This document shows, one piece after another, positions 15,169 to 29,990 of a stretch of DNA of 64,000 nucleotides. How positions within the stretch are numbered: position 1 is the first letter of the stretch; each line of letters begins with the position of its first letter. Source of the DNA: Siderastrea radians (lineage: Eukaryota > Cnidaria > Anthozoa > Scleractinia > Rhizangiidae); assembly GCA_964017195.1 (NCBI GenBank), contig OZ024894.1:4110847-4174846 (forward strand). Reading direction: 5' to 3'. The translations under genes and the position numbers were made by a program. A model generated the notes under the pieces. The model was not told the DNA's origin and made no database searches. It saw nothing but the letters and a program-made list of their open reading frames with translations.

Positions 15169-15880
15169 TAAAATCATCATTGAGCTGTGATAGGCCGACA
15201 ACATGACATTCACGCTAGACCGTGGAAATCCATTCAGTCCAGCAGGGCCATTTTAGGGATTTTTCGGTCTTGCTCGTTCTAATGCGACTGTTAGCTGATC
15301 CTATGTCATACAAGTGCAGTTGCTTAAACGAAGTTTAGGTTCAACCTGGTTTAAGGCTAAATCAACAATAAATCTGGGACAACGTCAGAGTGGCCCCAAA
15401 TTGAGTAATTTAGAACTTGGACGAGCCGCAGTCTACAAAGGCCACATTTATGCAAAATCTAACAAATTATGTCAATCACTCTGACTCTGTATGCGGTTTT
15501 AAAAATACAAAACTGCTTAAGCCGGACAACGGGATTTTAAAACCCTTTCTAAAGTTCGTTTAACAATGGACTCACAGAATTCCCTCTCCCACACCCCACG
15601 CATACATCCAAGAAGAGGCTTGTACTAAATTTCCGCAAAATGTCCCCAGCAGGCCTCGCAGCTCATTTGGTTTTATAGAGCAGTGCTTATCTTATGTGGT
15701 GGTCGTGATTATAAAGCAAACTAGGATCAACGATTTAACACCCTAGCAACGCAATTTTCTTTCTAGAGCTTACATGAAATAGTAGAGGACGACTTTGAAG
15801 AGCATATTGTTCAGTTTCTGGCATCGACTCCCACTATGCACCAAATAACATTTCCACAACTAACGGTGTTACTTTTCTAA

Positions 15881-16039
<159 letters not shown>

Positions 16040-16328
16040 TGACTGAGTGGGAGCGTCGGGTTGAACTAATTGAAATATTTGACTCTATACCACATCTACA
16101 CCTGATAACCTAACAAATTGTGCATCTGGTGGTCAGTTCTTTTATAACACATTCGGGTCAACGACTTAGCCTTCTTCAAGCCATGTTTCTTCCTAGGGTT
16201 ATAAGAAGAAGTAGCCTTTGAAAGAGGGATTTCATAAGACGCATTGCTCATTTTCTAGTATTTATATGGGCTCTCATTATACGCTAAACAACATATTACA
16301 CAGCTAATGCTGTTAATTTTCTGAACAG

Positions 16329-16457
16329 CTACTACCCGACCAAGTCCATGTGCTAGTTTGCCATGTCAAAATGGAGGCACGTGCATTGAACAAGGCGATG
16401 GATATTTGTGCCAGTGTCCAGACAGGTTTACTGGAAAGCAGTGTAAAACACTCATAC
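16329..16457 (+). CDS. EGF-like exon 22
   Basis: 129 nt, copy of exon 19 (class L, Lys40); splice sites intact. Confidence 0.85.
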
Positions 16458-17089
16458 GTAAGTCAATGTCTCCTTATCAAGGTCGAAATCCTCATTCAGT
16501 TTAAAACCATCATTGAGCTGTGATACGCCGACAACATGACGTTCACGCTAAACAATGGAAATCCATTCAGTCCAGCAGGGCCATTTTAAGGCCAAGTCAA
16601 AGATAAATCTGGGACCACGTCAGAGTGGCTCATGATTGAATAATTAAAAACTTGGACGAGCCGCAGTCTGCAAAGACCACATTTATGTATAATCTAACAA
16701 ATTATGTCAATCACGCTGACTCTGTATGCTGCCGAAATTACAAATTTAACTGCTTCAGACAACGGGATTTTAAAACCCTATATAAAGTTTGTTTAACAAC
16801 GGACTCGCAGAATCCCCCCCTCCCAACCCAACCACTCTCTTCCCGAGCTAGACCAAGAAGTAGCAGGCCTCGTAGCTTATATGGTTTGACAGAGCATTGA
16901 TTGTCTTATGTGGTGGTCGTGATTTCAAACCAAACAAAGGTCAAGTATTTAACTTCCTGGTAACGCAATTTTCTTTCCAGAGCTTACAGGAAGTAGTACA
17001 GGAAGACTTTGAACAGCATATTGTTTCTAGCATCGACTCCCACTATGCACCAAATAACATTTCCACAACTTATGAAGATACTTTTCTAA

Positions 17090-17266
<177 letters not shown>

Positions 17267-17978
17267 TAAAATCATCATTGAGCTGTGATAGGCCGACAAC
17301 ATGACATTCACGCTAGACCGTGGAAATCCATTCAGTCCAGCAGGGCCATTTTAGGGATTTTTCGGTCTTGCTCGTTCTAATGCGACTGTTAGCTGATCCT
17401 ATGTCATACAAGTGCAGTTGCTTAAACGAAGTTTAGGTTCAACCTGGTTTAAGGCTAAATCAACAATAAATCTGGGACAACGTCAGAGTGGCCCCAAATT
17501 GAGTAATTTAGAACTTGGACGAGCGGCAGTCTACAAAGGCCACATTTATGCAAAATCTAACAAATTATGTCAATCACTCTGACTCTGTATGCAGTTTTAA
17601 AAATACAAAACTGCTTAAGACAACGGGATTTTAAAACCCTTTCTAAAGTTCGTTTAACAATGGACTCACAGAATTCCCTCTCCCACACCCCACGCATACA
17701 TCCAAGAAGAGGCTTGTACTAAATTTCCGCAAAATGTCCCCAGCAGGCCTCGCAGCTCATTTGGTTTTATAGAGCAGTGCTTATCTTATGTGGTGGTCGT
17801 GATTATAAAGCAAACTAGGATCAACGATTTAACACCCTAGCAACGCAATTTTCTTTCTAGAGCTTACAAGAAGTAGTAGAGGACGACTTTGAAGAGCATA
17901 TTGTTCAGTTTCTGGCATCGACTCCCACTATGCACCAAATAACATTTCCACAACTAACGGTGTTACTTTTCTAAACAG

Positions 17979-18107
17979 CTACTACTCCACCAAGTCCATG
18001 TGCCAGCACGCCATGCAAAAATGGAGGCACGTGCATTGAACAAGGTGATGGATATATGTGCCAGTGTCCAGACAGGTTTACTGGAAAGCAGTGTGAAACT
18101 CCAATAC
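17979..18107 (+). CDS. EGF-like exon 24
   Basis: 129 nt, copy of exons 15, 18 and 21 that ends in Pro42 instead of Leu42. Its downstream intron matches that of exon 5 (4395-5133), so block A ends here and an older unit follows. Confidence 0.85.
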
Positions 18108-18868
18108 GTAAGTCAATGTCTCCATGTCGAGATCGAAATCGTCATTCAGTTTAAAATCATCATTGAACTGTTGTACGCCGACAACGTGACGTTCACGCTA
18201 GACCGTGGAAATCCATTCAGTCCAGCAGGGCCATTTTAGGGATTTTTCAGTCTTGCTTGTTCTAATGCGACTGCTTACTCCTGCTATCCCCTGTCATAAA
18301 AGCCCAATTGCTTAAACGAAGTATAAGCTCAACCTGGTTTAAGGCTAAATCAAAGATAAATCTGGGACAACGCCAGAGTGGCTCAAAAATGAATAATTTA
18401 AAACGTGGACGCGCTGCAGTCTACAAAGGCCACATTTATGCATAATCTAACAAATTATGTCAATCACGCTGACTCTATATGCTGCTGAAATTTCAAAACT
18501 GCCTCAGACAACAGGTTTTTACAACCCTTTCTAAAATTTGTTTGACAATAAAATCGCAGAATCCCCCCTCCCGCACCGTCTTGCCGACCAGACCAAAAAA
18601 AGGCTCGTACTGAATTTCCACAAGCTGCTCCCAACAGGCCTTGTTTATCGTTTTCTCGTTTGTAAGTGCTTACTGGCTTATGCTAGGTCGTGATGTTTAC
18701 CCAAACTAGGGTCAACGATTTAACTTCCTGGTAACGTAATTTTCTTTCTAGCGCTACGTGAAGAAGTACAGAAAGACTTTGTAGGACATATTGTTCAGTT
18801 TCTAGCATCGACTTCCACTATATGCTTAATAGCATTTCTACAGTTAATGTTGTTATTTTACTAAGCAG

Positions 18869-18981
18869 CTATTACCCCAGCAGGTGCATGTGCTAGCATA
18901 CCATGCAAAAATGGCGGCACGTGCATTGAAAAAGGCGATTTTGTTTATCTGTGCCAGGGTCCAGAGGGATCTACTGGAATG
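18869..18981 (+). pseudogene. EGF-like exon 25, truncated
   Basis: Paralogue of exon 6 with the same break after TGM into intron sequence. In addition Cys30 has become Gly (CQGPEG) and linker residue 7 is Ala. No donor follows. Confidence 0.75.
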
Positions 18982-19083
18982 CTGACACTGTCGCATGCTG
19001 CTGAATTTACAAAACTGCTTGAGACAACGGTTTTAAAACCCTAATTTACGTTCCACGGCTAACGTTGTTATTTTACTAAACAA

Positions 19084-19363
19084 CTACTTCCCCACCAGGC
19101 CCCGGTTGTTCAAACGTTGGATAGCGCTATCCACCGGATAAATCACTATCCAGTGGATAAGTGCCAGGGAAACCAATTGCGTTATCCACTGGATAGAGAT
19201 TTATCCGGTGGATAGCGCTATCCAACTTTTGAACAACTGGGGCCAGGTCCATATGTAAGCATGCCATGCAAAAATGGAGGCACGTGCATCGAAAAAGGCG
19301 ATTTTGTTTATGTGTGCCAGTGTCCAGACAGGTTTACTGGTATGCAATGTGAAACACTAATAC
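19084..19363 (+). pseudogene. EGF-like exon 26, split by a palindromic MITE
   Basis: Paralogue of exon 7. The normal acceptor reads actaaacaa (AG lost). A 147-bp palindromic element sits after linker codon 5, and the EGF sequence resumes at 19246. Cys8 is Tyr as in exon 7; donor is gtatgt. The element's right end creates a CAG (19244-19246) followed by GT CCA TAT, a phase-1 position, but without a good pyrimidine tract. Most likely not used as a normal cassette. Confidence 0.8.
19098..19244. mobile_element. Palindromic MITE, GGCCCCGGTTGTTCAAA type
   Basis: 147 bp, almost fully self-complementary. It begins ggccccggttgttcaaa and ends tttgaacaactggggcc, with inner arms ttggatagcgctatcca and ccggataaatc / gatttatccgg. 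The uninterrupted counterpart is exon 7 (ccaccaggtccatat at 5348-5362). The target duplication is only 1-3 bp and cannot be fixed because the termini share GG and CCA with the target. No coding capacity. I recall similar GGCCCC...TTGTTCAAA palindromes as common in cnidarian genomes; that is memory, not a search. Confidence 0.85.
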
Positions 19364-19730
19364 GTATGTCAACGTCTTCTTATTGAATGGGAGTGTCGGG
19401 GTCAACCAATTGAAATATTTGACTCTATACGACACCTACACCTGAAAAAATGTCCTGAATAGGGAGCAGTTCTCACGATTTGCTCCCATCTGCCCTGAGC
19501 CTCTTCTAGATCCGTTAGTTAAGGCTTATCTCAACTAGTGGTCGATCTTTTAAATCAAATTAGCGTCAACGACTTAGCTTCCTTTTACCCAGTGTTCTCC
19601 CTATGGTTACACGAAGAAGTGGCCCTTGAAAAAGGGATTTCATAGGACACATTCCTCATTTTCTAGTATGGTCTCTCATTATACGCTCAACAACATTTTA
19701 CACAGCTAATGCTCTTAATTTTCTGAACAG

Positions 19731-19862
19731 CTACTACCCAACCAAGTCCATGTGCTAGTTTGCCATGTCAAAATGGAGGCACGTGCACTGAACAACTGGG
19801 CGATGGATATATGTGCCAGTGTCCAGACAGGTTTACTGGAAAGCAGTGTGAAACACTAATAC
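19731..19862 (+). CDS. EGF-like exon 27
   Basis: 132 nt with the extra Leu codon of exon 8 (EQLGDGY). Acceptor ttctgaacag, donor gtaagt, all six Cys. Confidence 0.8.
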
Positions 19863-20622
19863 GTAAGTCAACGTCCTCTTATCGAGGTCGAAATCCTCGT
19901 TTAGTTTAAAATCATCATTGAGCTGTGATACCACGACAACATGACGTTCACGCTAAACCATGCCTACTATTCAGTCCAGCAGGGCCATTTCAGGTATTGA
20001 TCGGTATTGCTCATTCAAATGCGACTGCTAACTGATCCCCTGTCATACGAGTGCAAGTGCTTAAACGAAGTTTAAGTTCAACCTAGTTTAAGGCTAAGTC
20101 AAAGATAAATCTGAGACAACGTCAGAGTGGCTCAAAATTGAGTAATTTAGAACTTAAACGAGCCGCAGTCTACAAAAGCCACATCTATGTATAATGTAAC
20201 AAATTATGTCAATCACGCCGCTGACTCTGTATGTTTCTAAATGTAAAACTGTTGCAGACGAGTTTTTTTTTAAAAAACCCTTTCTTGAGTTCGTTTAACA
20301 ATAGACTCATAGAATCCCGCCCCCCCTCCCACCGTCTTGCCGACCAGATCAAGAAAAGGTTCGTACTGAATTTCCACAAACTGCTCCCAACAGGTCTTAT
20401 CAGTTATGGTTTTCTCGTTTGGTAGTGCTTACTGCCTTATGCAAGGTTTCGATTTTTACCCAAACTAGGGTCAACGATTCAACTTCCTGGTAACGTTATT
20501 TTCTTTCTAGCGCTACGTGAAGAAGTACAGGAAGACTTTGTAGGCGTATTGTTCAGTTTCTAGCATGGACTTTCACTATATGCTCAATAACATTTCTACG
20601 GTTAATGTTGTTATTGTACTAA

Positions 20623-20781
<159 letters not shown>

Positions 20782-21286
20782 TGAGTGGGAGTGTCGGGGT
20801 CAACCAATTGAAATATTTGACGCTATACGACATCTACACCTGATAACCTAACAAACTGTGTTAATTGTACATGCTGCTGGAATTATATCTCTCTTTAAGA
20901 CCACTGCTTTTTTACCTTGTTTAATCTTTGTCTAACAATCGAATCACGGCATTTACCGCCTCATCCACCCTCTTCTCTGTCAGGTCCCAGACGATCAGAA
21001 AAAAATCGTTCTGAATAGGGAGCAGTTCTCCAATTTGCTCCCATCTTGCCTGAGCCTCTTCTAGATCCGTTAGTTATATACTTATCTCAACTAGTGGTCG
21101 ATCTTTTAAATCAAATTAGCGTCAACGACTTAGCTTCCTCTTACCCAGTGTTCTCCCTAGGGTTACACGAAGAAGTGGCCCTTGAAAAAGGGATTTCATA
21201 GGACACATTCCTCATTTTCTAGTATGGTCTCTCATTATACGCTCAACAACATTTTACACAGCTAATGCTCTTAATTTTCTGAACAG

Positions 21287-21415
21287 CTACTACCCAACCA
21301 AGTCCATGTGCTAGTTTACCATGTCAAAATGGAGGCACGTGTATTAAACAAGGCGATGGATATATGTGCCAGTGTCCAGACAGGTTTACTGGAAAGCAGT
21401 GTGAAACACCAATAC
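21287..21415 (+). CDS. EGF-like exon 29
   Basis: 129 nt class Y, acceptor ttctgaacag, donor gtaagt. Lys21 replaces Glu and residue 42 is Pro. Upstream intron is of the older 18-21 kb family, so the repeat-family switch lies in or near this exon. Confidence 0.8.
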
Positions 21416-21950
21416 GTAAGTCAATGTGTTCTTATTGACTGAGTGGGAGCGTTGGGCTCAACTAATTGAAATATTTGACCCTATAACACATCTATACCTG
21501 ATAAGCTAAAAAATTGAGCTAATTGCAGTGACCCTGCAAGCTGCTAGAATAGAAGATCTCCTCAAGATTAAAGTCTTATCTTTCTCTAACAATCGACACA
21601 CAGAATTTCCCACCACATCCTCTCCCCCTCCCCTGTCAGGTCCCAGTCGATCATAAAAAAACCGTCTAAATAGCGACCAGTTGTCACGATTTGCTCCCAT
21701 CTGGCCTGAGCCTCTGAGGTCTCTAGATCCCCTAGTTATGGGTTTCTCATGTGGGTTTGGTCGTTTAAACTTTAATTGGAGTCAACAGCTTAGCTTCCTT
21801 CAATGCAGCTTTTCCTAGGGTTACACGAAGAAGTGGCCCTTCAAAGAGGGATTTCATAAGACACATTCCTCATCACTTTTCTAGTATGGTATCTCATTAT
21901 ACGCTCAACAACTTTTTTTATACCGCTAATGCTGTTAATTTTCTGAACAG

Positions 21951-22078
21951 CTACTACTCGACCAAGTCCATGTGCCAGCACGCCATGCAAAATGGAGGCA
22001 GCTGCATTGAACAAGGCGATAGATATATATGCCAGTGTCCAGACAGGTTTACTGGAGAGCAGTGTGAAACGCTTATAC
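21951..22078 (+). pseudogene. EGF-like exon 30, 1-nt deletion
   Basis: 128 nt class R. One A is missing in the run after ATGC (four A instead of five), shifting the frame before Cys19. Splice sites are intact, so inclusion would break the downstream frame. Exons 33 and 36, its copies, keep five A. Confidence 0.8.
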
Positions 22079-22662
22079 GTAAGTCAATTGTCTTCTTATT
22101 GACTGAGAGGGAGCGTCAGGCTGAACTAAACGAAATATTTCCTCACGGAGCAAGTGCTGAAAGGTCTGTGCGCCGGATGGCATGATTATCACAACTGGCA
22201 CGTATTACATTACATTTCCAACGTTAAATTCGCTTTCACTTTGTTGACGTCCTTATTCAATTTGAGCCGTTATACGCGCACGCTCACACGCACGCTAGAC
22301 AATATGCATTTCTAGCACGCCCGAAAGCTATTTCGGTCCTGCTTGTGATTTGATGGCTAATCTGAGGCTAATCACCTAACAAACAAGTCCAATTGCTTAA
22401 ACGAGATCGAAATTCAACCTGGTTTAAGGCCAAATCAAGGATAATACTGGGGCTCCAGAAACCATGTGTAAGTAGTTCAAAATCGTATTATTTGGAACTT
22501 GTCTACGCAGTCTACAAAAAAATACACTTATGTACAATCTAACAAATTATGTCAATCACGCTGACGCTGTCCCATGCTGCTGAATTTACAAAACTGCTTG
22601 AGACAACGGTTTTAAAACCCTATCTTACGTTCCACGGCTAACGTTGTTATTTTACTAAACAC

Positions 22663-22790
22663 CTACTACCCGACCAAGTCCATGCGCAAGCATGCCATGC
22701 AAAAATGGAGGAACTGCATTGAACAAGGCGATGTTTATCTGTGCCAGTGTCCAGACCGGTTCACTGGAAAGCAGTGTGAAACTAGAATAC
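22663..22790 (+). pseudogene. EGF-like exon 31 (class V), AC acceptor and 1-nt deletion
   Basis: 128 nt. The acceptor reads actaaacac instead of actaaacag, and GGCACGTGC is reduced to GGAACTGC, a -1 shift. Donor gtatgt is kept. Confidence 0.8.
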
Positions 22791-23419
22791 GTATGTCAAT
22801 GTCTGCTTATTGACTGAGTGAGAGTGTCAGTGTGAACCAATTGAAATATTTGAAGCATTGTGAAACACTAATACGTATGTCAAGTGTCTGGTTATTGACT
22901 GGTCGTGGCGTTGGGCTTTCAAAAACAAATTTAAATATTTGACCCTATACCACATCTATGCTTGATAACCTTACAAATTGTGCTAATTGCACTGACCCTG
23001 CAGGCTGCTGAAATTGAAAAACTCGTTAAGACCACAGCTTTCTTAAATCCTGTCTAAGCTTTTTCCATCAATCGACCCACAAAATTTATGTGCCTTATGC
23101 CCCCCCCCCCTCCTCTAACAGGTTCAAGACGATAAAAAAAAGCGTTCTGAATAGGGAGCATTTCTCACGATTGCTCTTATCTGGCCTGACCCTATTCTAG
23201 TTCCGTTAGTTAGGGCTTCTCTCAACTAGTGGTCGTTGTTTTAAATCAAATTAGGGTCAACGACTTAACTTCCTTCAACCAGTGTTTTCAGTCCTAGGGT
23301 TACACGAAGAAGTAGCCCCTTGTAAAGGGATTTCATAGGACACATTCCTCATTGTCTAGTATACTCTCTCATTATACGCTCAACAACTTTTTGTACAGCT
23401 AATGCTGTTAATTTTCTGA

Positions 23420-23572
<153 letters not shown>

Positions 23573-24087
23573 TGACTGAGTGGGAGCGTTGGGCTCAACT
23601 AATTGAAATATTTGACCCTATAACACATCTATACCTGATAAGCTAAAAAATTGAGCTAATTGCAGTGACCCTGCAAGCTGCTAGAATAGAAAATCTCCTC
23701 AAGATTAAAGTCTTATCTTTCTCTAACAATCGACACACAGAATTTCCCACCACATCCTCTCCCCCTCCCCTGTCAGGTCCCAGTCGACCATAAAAAAACC
23801 CTCTGAATAGGGACCAGTTGTCACCATTTGCTCCCATCTGGCCTGAGCCTCTGAGGTCTCTAGATCCCCTAGTTATGGGTTTCTCATGTGGTTTTGGTCG
23901 TTTAAACTTTAATTGGGGTCAACAGCTTAGCTTCCTTCAATGCAGTTTTTCCTAGGGTTACACGAAGAAGTGGCCCTTCAAAGAGGGATTTCATAAGACA
24001 CATTCCTCATCACTTTTCTAGTATGGTATCTCATTATACGCTCAACAACTTTTTTTATACCGCTAATGCTGTTAATTTTCTGAACAG

Positions 24088-24216
24088 CTACTACTCGACC
24101 AAGTCCATGTGCCAGCACGCCATGCAAAAATGGAGGCAGCTGCAATGAACAAGGCGATAGATATATATGCCAGTGTCCAGACAAGTTTACTGGAGAGCAG
24201 TGTGAAACGCTTATAC
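24088..24216 (+). CDS. EGF-like exon 33
   Basis: 129 nt class R with Ser18, Asn20, Lys33 and Glu37 ([13 protein letters not shown]). Splice sites intact. Confidence 0.85.
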
Positions 24217-24800
24217 GTAAGTCAATTGTCTTCTTATTGACTGAGAGGGAGCGTCAGGCTGAACTAAACGAAATATTTCCTCACGGAGCAAGTGCTGAAA
24301 GGTCTGTGCGCCGGATGGCATGATTATCACAACTGGCACGTATTACATTACATTTCCAACGTTAAATTCGCTTTCACTTTGTTGACGTCCTTATTCAATT
24401 TGAGCCGTTATACGCACACGCTCACATGCACGCTAGACAAAATGCATTTCTAGCGCGCCCAAAAGCTATTTCGGTCCTGCTTGTGATTTGATGGCTAATC
24501 TGAGGCTAATCACCTAACAAACAAGTCCAATTGCTTAAACGAGATCGAAATTCAACCTGGTTTAAGGCCAAATCAAGGATAATACTGGGGCTCCAGAAAC
24601 CATGTGTAAGTAGTTCAAAATCGTATTATTTGGAACTTGTCTACGCAGTCTACAAAAAAATACACTTATGTACAATCTAACAAATTATGTCAATCACGCT
24701 GACGCTGTCGCATGCTGCTGAATTTACAAAACTGCTTGAGACAACGGTTTTAAAACCCTATCTTACGTTCCACGGCTAACGTTGTTATTTTACTAAACAC

Positions 24801-24928
24801 CTACTACCCGACCAAGTCCATGCGCAAGCATGCCATGCAAAAATGGAGGAACTGCATTGAACAAGGCGATGTTTATCTGTGCCAGTGTCCAGACCGGTTC
24901 ACTGGAAAGCAGTGTGAAACTAGAATAC
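24801..24928 (+). pseudogene. EGF-like exon 34 (class V), AC acceptor and 1-nt deletion
   Basis: 128 nt, same two lesions as exon 31 (aaacac acceptor, GGAACTGC). Confidence 0.8.
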
Positions 24929-25558
24929 GTATGTCAATGTCTGCTTATTGACTGAGTGAGAGTGTCAGTGTGAACCAATTGAAATATTTGAAGCATTGTG
25001 AAACACTAATACGTATGTCAAGTGTCTGGTTATTGACTGGTCGTGGCGTTGGGCTTTCAAAAACAAATTTAAATATTTGACCCTATACCACATCTATGCT
25101 TGATAACCTTACAAATTGTGCTAATTGCACTGACCCTGCATGCTGCTGAAATTGAAAAACTCGTTAAGACCACAGCTTTCTTAAATCCTGTCTAAGCTTT
25201 TTCCATCAATCGACCCACAAAATTTATGTGCCTTATGCCCCCCCCCCCCTCCTCTAACAGGTTCAAGACGATAAAAAAAAGCGTTCTGAATAGGGAGCAT
25301 TTCTCACGATTGCTCTTATCTGGCCTGACCCTATTCTAGTTCCGTTAGTTAGGGCTTCTCTCAACTAGTGGTCGTTGTTTTAAATCAAATTAGGGTCAAC
25401 GACTTAACTTCCTTCAACCAGTGTTTTCAGTCCTAGGGTTACACGAAGAAGTAGCCCCTTGTAAAGGGATTTCATAGGACACATTCCTCATTGTCTAGTA
25501 TACTCTCTGATTATACGCTCAACAACTTTTTGCACAGCTAATGCTGTTAATTTTCTGA

Positions 25559-25711
<153 letters not shown>

Positions 25712-26226
25712 TGACTGAGTGGGAGCGTTGGGCTCAACTAATTGAAATATTTGACCCTATAACACATCTATACCTGATAAGCTAAAAAATTGAGCTAATT
25801 GCAGTGACCCTGCAAGCTGCTAGAATAGAAAATCTCCTCAAGATTAAAGTCTTATCTTTCTCTAACAATCGACACACAGAATTTCCCACCACATCCTCTC
25901 CCCCTCCCCTGTCAGGTCCCAGTCGACCATAAAAAAACCCTCTGAATAGGGACCAGTTGTCACCATTTGCTCCCATCTGGCCTGAGCCTCTGAGGTCTCT
26001 AGATCCCCTAGTTATGGGTTTCTCCTGTGGTTTTGGTCGTTTAAACTTTAATTGGGGTCAACAGCTTAGCTTCCTTCAATGCAGTTTTTCCTAGGGTTAC
26101 ACGAAGAAGTGGCCCTTCAAAGAGGGATTTCATAAGACACATTCCTCATCACTTTTCTAGTATGGTATCTCATTATACGCTCAACAACTTTTTTTATACC
26201 GCTAATGCTGTTAATTTTCTGAACAG

Positions 26227-26355
26227 CTACTACTCGACCAAGTCCATGTGCCAGCACGCCATGCAAAAATGGAGGCAGCTGCAATGAACAAGGCGATAGA
26301 TATATATGCCAGTGTCCAGACAGGTTTACTGGAGAGCAGTGTGAAACGCTTATAC
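26227..26355 (+). CDS. EGF-like exon 36
   Basis: 129 nt class R, Ser18 and Asn20 as in exon 33 but Arg33; splice sites intact. Confidence 0.85.
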
Positions 26356-26939
26356 GTAAGTCAATTGTCTTCTTATTGACTGAGAGGGAGCGTCAGGCTG
26401 AACTAAACGAAATATTTCCTCACGGAGCAAGTGCTGAAAGGTCTGTGCGCCGGATGGCATGATTATCACAACTGGCACGTATTACATTACATTTCCAACG
26501 TTAAATTCGCTTTCACTTTGTTGACGTCCTTATTCAATTTGAGCCGTTATACGCACACGCTCACACGCACGTTAGACAAAATGCATTTCTAGCACGCCCA
26601 AAAGCTATTTCGGTCCTGCTTGTGATTTGATGGCTAATCTGAGGCTAATCACCTAACAAACAAGTCCAATTGCTTAAACGAGATCGAAATTCAACCTGGT
26701 TTAAGGCCAAATCAAGGATAATACTGGGGCTCCAGAAACCATGTGTAAGTAGTTCAAAATCGTATTATTTGGAACTTGTCTACGCAGTCTACAAAAAAAT
26801 ACACTTATGTACAATCTAACAAATTATGTCAATCACGCTGACGCTGTCGCATGCTGCTGAATTTACAAAACTGCTTGAGACAACGGTTTTAAAACCCTAT
26901 CTTACGTTCCACGGCTAACGTTGTTATTTTACTAAACAC

Positions 26940-27067
26940 CTACTACCCGACCAAGTCCATGCGCAAGCATGCCATGCAAAAATGGAGGAACTGCATTGAA
27001 CAAGGCGATGTTTATCTGTGCCAGTGTCCAGACCGGTTCACTGGAAAGCAGTGTGAAACTAGAATAC
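26940..27067 (+). pseudogene. EGF-like exon 37 (class V), AC acceptor and 1-nt deletion
   Basis: 128 nt, same lesions as exons 31 and 34. Confidence 0.8.
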
Positions 27068-27696
27068 GTATGTCAATGTCTGCTTATTGACTGAGTGAGA
27101 GTGTCAGTGTGAACCAATTGAAATATTTGAAGCATTGTGAAACACTAATACGTATGTCAAGTGTCTGGTTATTGACTGGTCGTGGCGTTGGGCTTTCAAA
27201 AACAAATTTAAATATTTGACCCTATACCACATCTATGCTTGATAACCTTACAAATTGTGCTAATTGCACTGACCCTGCATGCTGCTGAAATTGAAAAACT
27301 CGTTAAGACCACAGCTTTCTTAAATCCTGTCTAAGCTTTTTCCATCAATCGACCCACAAAATTTATGTGCCTTATGCCCCCCCCCCCTCCTCTAACAGGT
27401 TCAAGACGATAAAAAAAAGCGTTCTGAATAGGGAGCATTTCTCACGATTGCTCTTTTCTGGCCTGACCCTATTCTAGTTCCGTTAGTTAGGGCTTCTCTC
27501 AACTAGTGGTCGTTGTTTTAAATCAAATTAGGGTCAACGACTTAACTTCCTTCAACCAGTGTTTTCAGTCCTAGGGTTACACGAAGAAGTAGCCCCTTGT
27601 AAAGGGATTTCATAGGACACATTCCTCATTGTCTAGTATACTCTCTGATTATACGCTCAACAACTTTTTGCACAGCTAATGCTGTTAATTTTCTGA

Positions 27697-27849
<153 letters not shown>

Positions 27850-28360
27850 TGACTGAGTGGGAGCGTTGGGCTCAACTAATTGAAATATTTGACCCTATAA
27901 CACATCTATACCTGATAAGCTAAAAAATTGAGCTAATTGCAGTGACCCTGCAAGCTCCTAGAATAGAAAATCTCCTCAAGATTAAAGTCTTATCTTTCTC
28001 TAACAATCGACCCACAGAATTTCCCACCACATCCTCTCCCCCTCCCCTGTCAGGTCCCAGTCGATCAAAAAAAACCCCTCTGAATAGGGACCAGTTGTCA
28101 CGATTTGCTCCCATCTGGCCTGAGCCTCTGAGGTCTCTAGATCCCCTAGTTATGGGTTTCTCATGTGGATTTGGTCGTTTAAACTTTAATTGGGGTCAAC
28201 AGCTTAGCTTCCTTCAATGCAGTTTTTCCTAGGGTTACACGAAGAAGTGGCCCTTCAAAGAGGGATTTCATAAGACACATTCCTCATCACTTTTCTAGTA
28301 TGGTATCTCATTATACGCTCAACAACTTTTTTTATACCGCTAATGCTGTTAATTTTCTGA

Positions 28361-28597
<237 letters not shown>

Positions 28598-29077
28598 TGA
28601 TTATCACAACTGGCATGTATTACATTACATTTCCAACGTTAAATTCGCTTTCACTTTGTTGACGTCCTTATTCAATTTGAGCCGTTATACGCGCACGCTC
28701 ACACGCACGCTAGACAATATGCATTTCTAGCACGCCCGAAAGCTATTTCGGTCCTGCTTGTGATTTGATGGCTAATCTGAGGCTAATCACCTAACAAACA
28801 AGTCCAATTGCTTAAACGAGATCGAAATTCAACCTGGTTTAAGGCCAAATCAAGGATAATACTGGGGCTCCAGAAACCATGTGTATGTAGTTCAAAATCG
28901 TATTATTTGGAACTTGTCTACGCAGTCTACAAAAAAATTGACTTGTGCACAATCTAACAAATTATGTCAATCACGCTGACGCTGTCGCATGCTGCTGAAT
29001 TTACAAAACTGCTTGAGACAACGGTTTTAAAACCCTATCTTACGTTCCACGGCTAACGTTGTTATTTTACTAAACAC

Positions 29078-29205
29078 CTTCTACCCGACCAAGTCCATGC
29101 GCAAGCATGCCATGCAAAAATGGAGGAACTGCATTGAACAAGGCGATGTTTATCTGTGCCAGTGTCCAGACCGGTTCACTGGAAAGCAGTGTGAAACAAG
29201 AATAC
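29078..29205 (+). pseudogene. EGF-like exon 40 (class V), AC acceptor and 1-nt deletion
   Basis: 128 nt with the aaacac acceptor and GGAACTGC. The donor is further changed to gtttgt. Confidence 0.8.
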
Positions 29206-29837
29206 GTTTGTCAATGTCTGCTTATTGACTGAGTGAGAGTGTCAGTGTGAACCAATTGAAATATTTGAAGCATTGTGAAACACTAATACGTATGTCAAGT
29301 GTCTGGTTATTGACTGGTCGTGGCGTTGGGCTTTCAAAAACAAATTTAAATATTTGACCCTATACCACATCTATGCTTGATAACCTTACAAATTGTGCTA
29401 ATTGCACTGACCCTGCATGCTGCTGAAATTGAAAAACTCGTTAAGACCACAGCTTTCTTAAATCCTGTCTAAGCTTTTTCCATCAATCGACCCGCAAAAT
29501 TTATGTGCCTTATGCCACCCCCCCCCCCTCCACTAACAGGTTCAAGACGATAAAAAAAAGCGTTCTGAATAGGGAGCATTTCTCACGATTGCTCTTATCT
29601 GGCCTGACCCTATTCTAGTTCCGTTAGTTAGGGCTTCTCTCAACTAGTGGTCGTTGTTTTAAATCAAATTAGGGTCAACGACTTAACTTCCTTCAACCAG
29701 TGTTTTCAGTCCTAGGGTTACACGAAGAAGTAGCCCCTTGTAAAGGGATTTCATAGGACACATTCCTCATTGTCTAGTATACTCTCTGATTATACGCTGA
29801 ACAACTTTTTGCACAGCTAATGCTGTTAATTTTCTGA

Positions 29838-29990
<153 letters not shown>

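Noticed and set aside
22657..22662. AC acceptors as genuine U12 AT-AC introns
   Set aside because: The matching donors are gtaagt or gtatgt, not ATATCC, and the two edge copies have AG at the same place.
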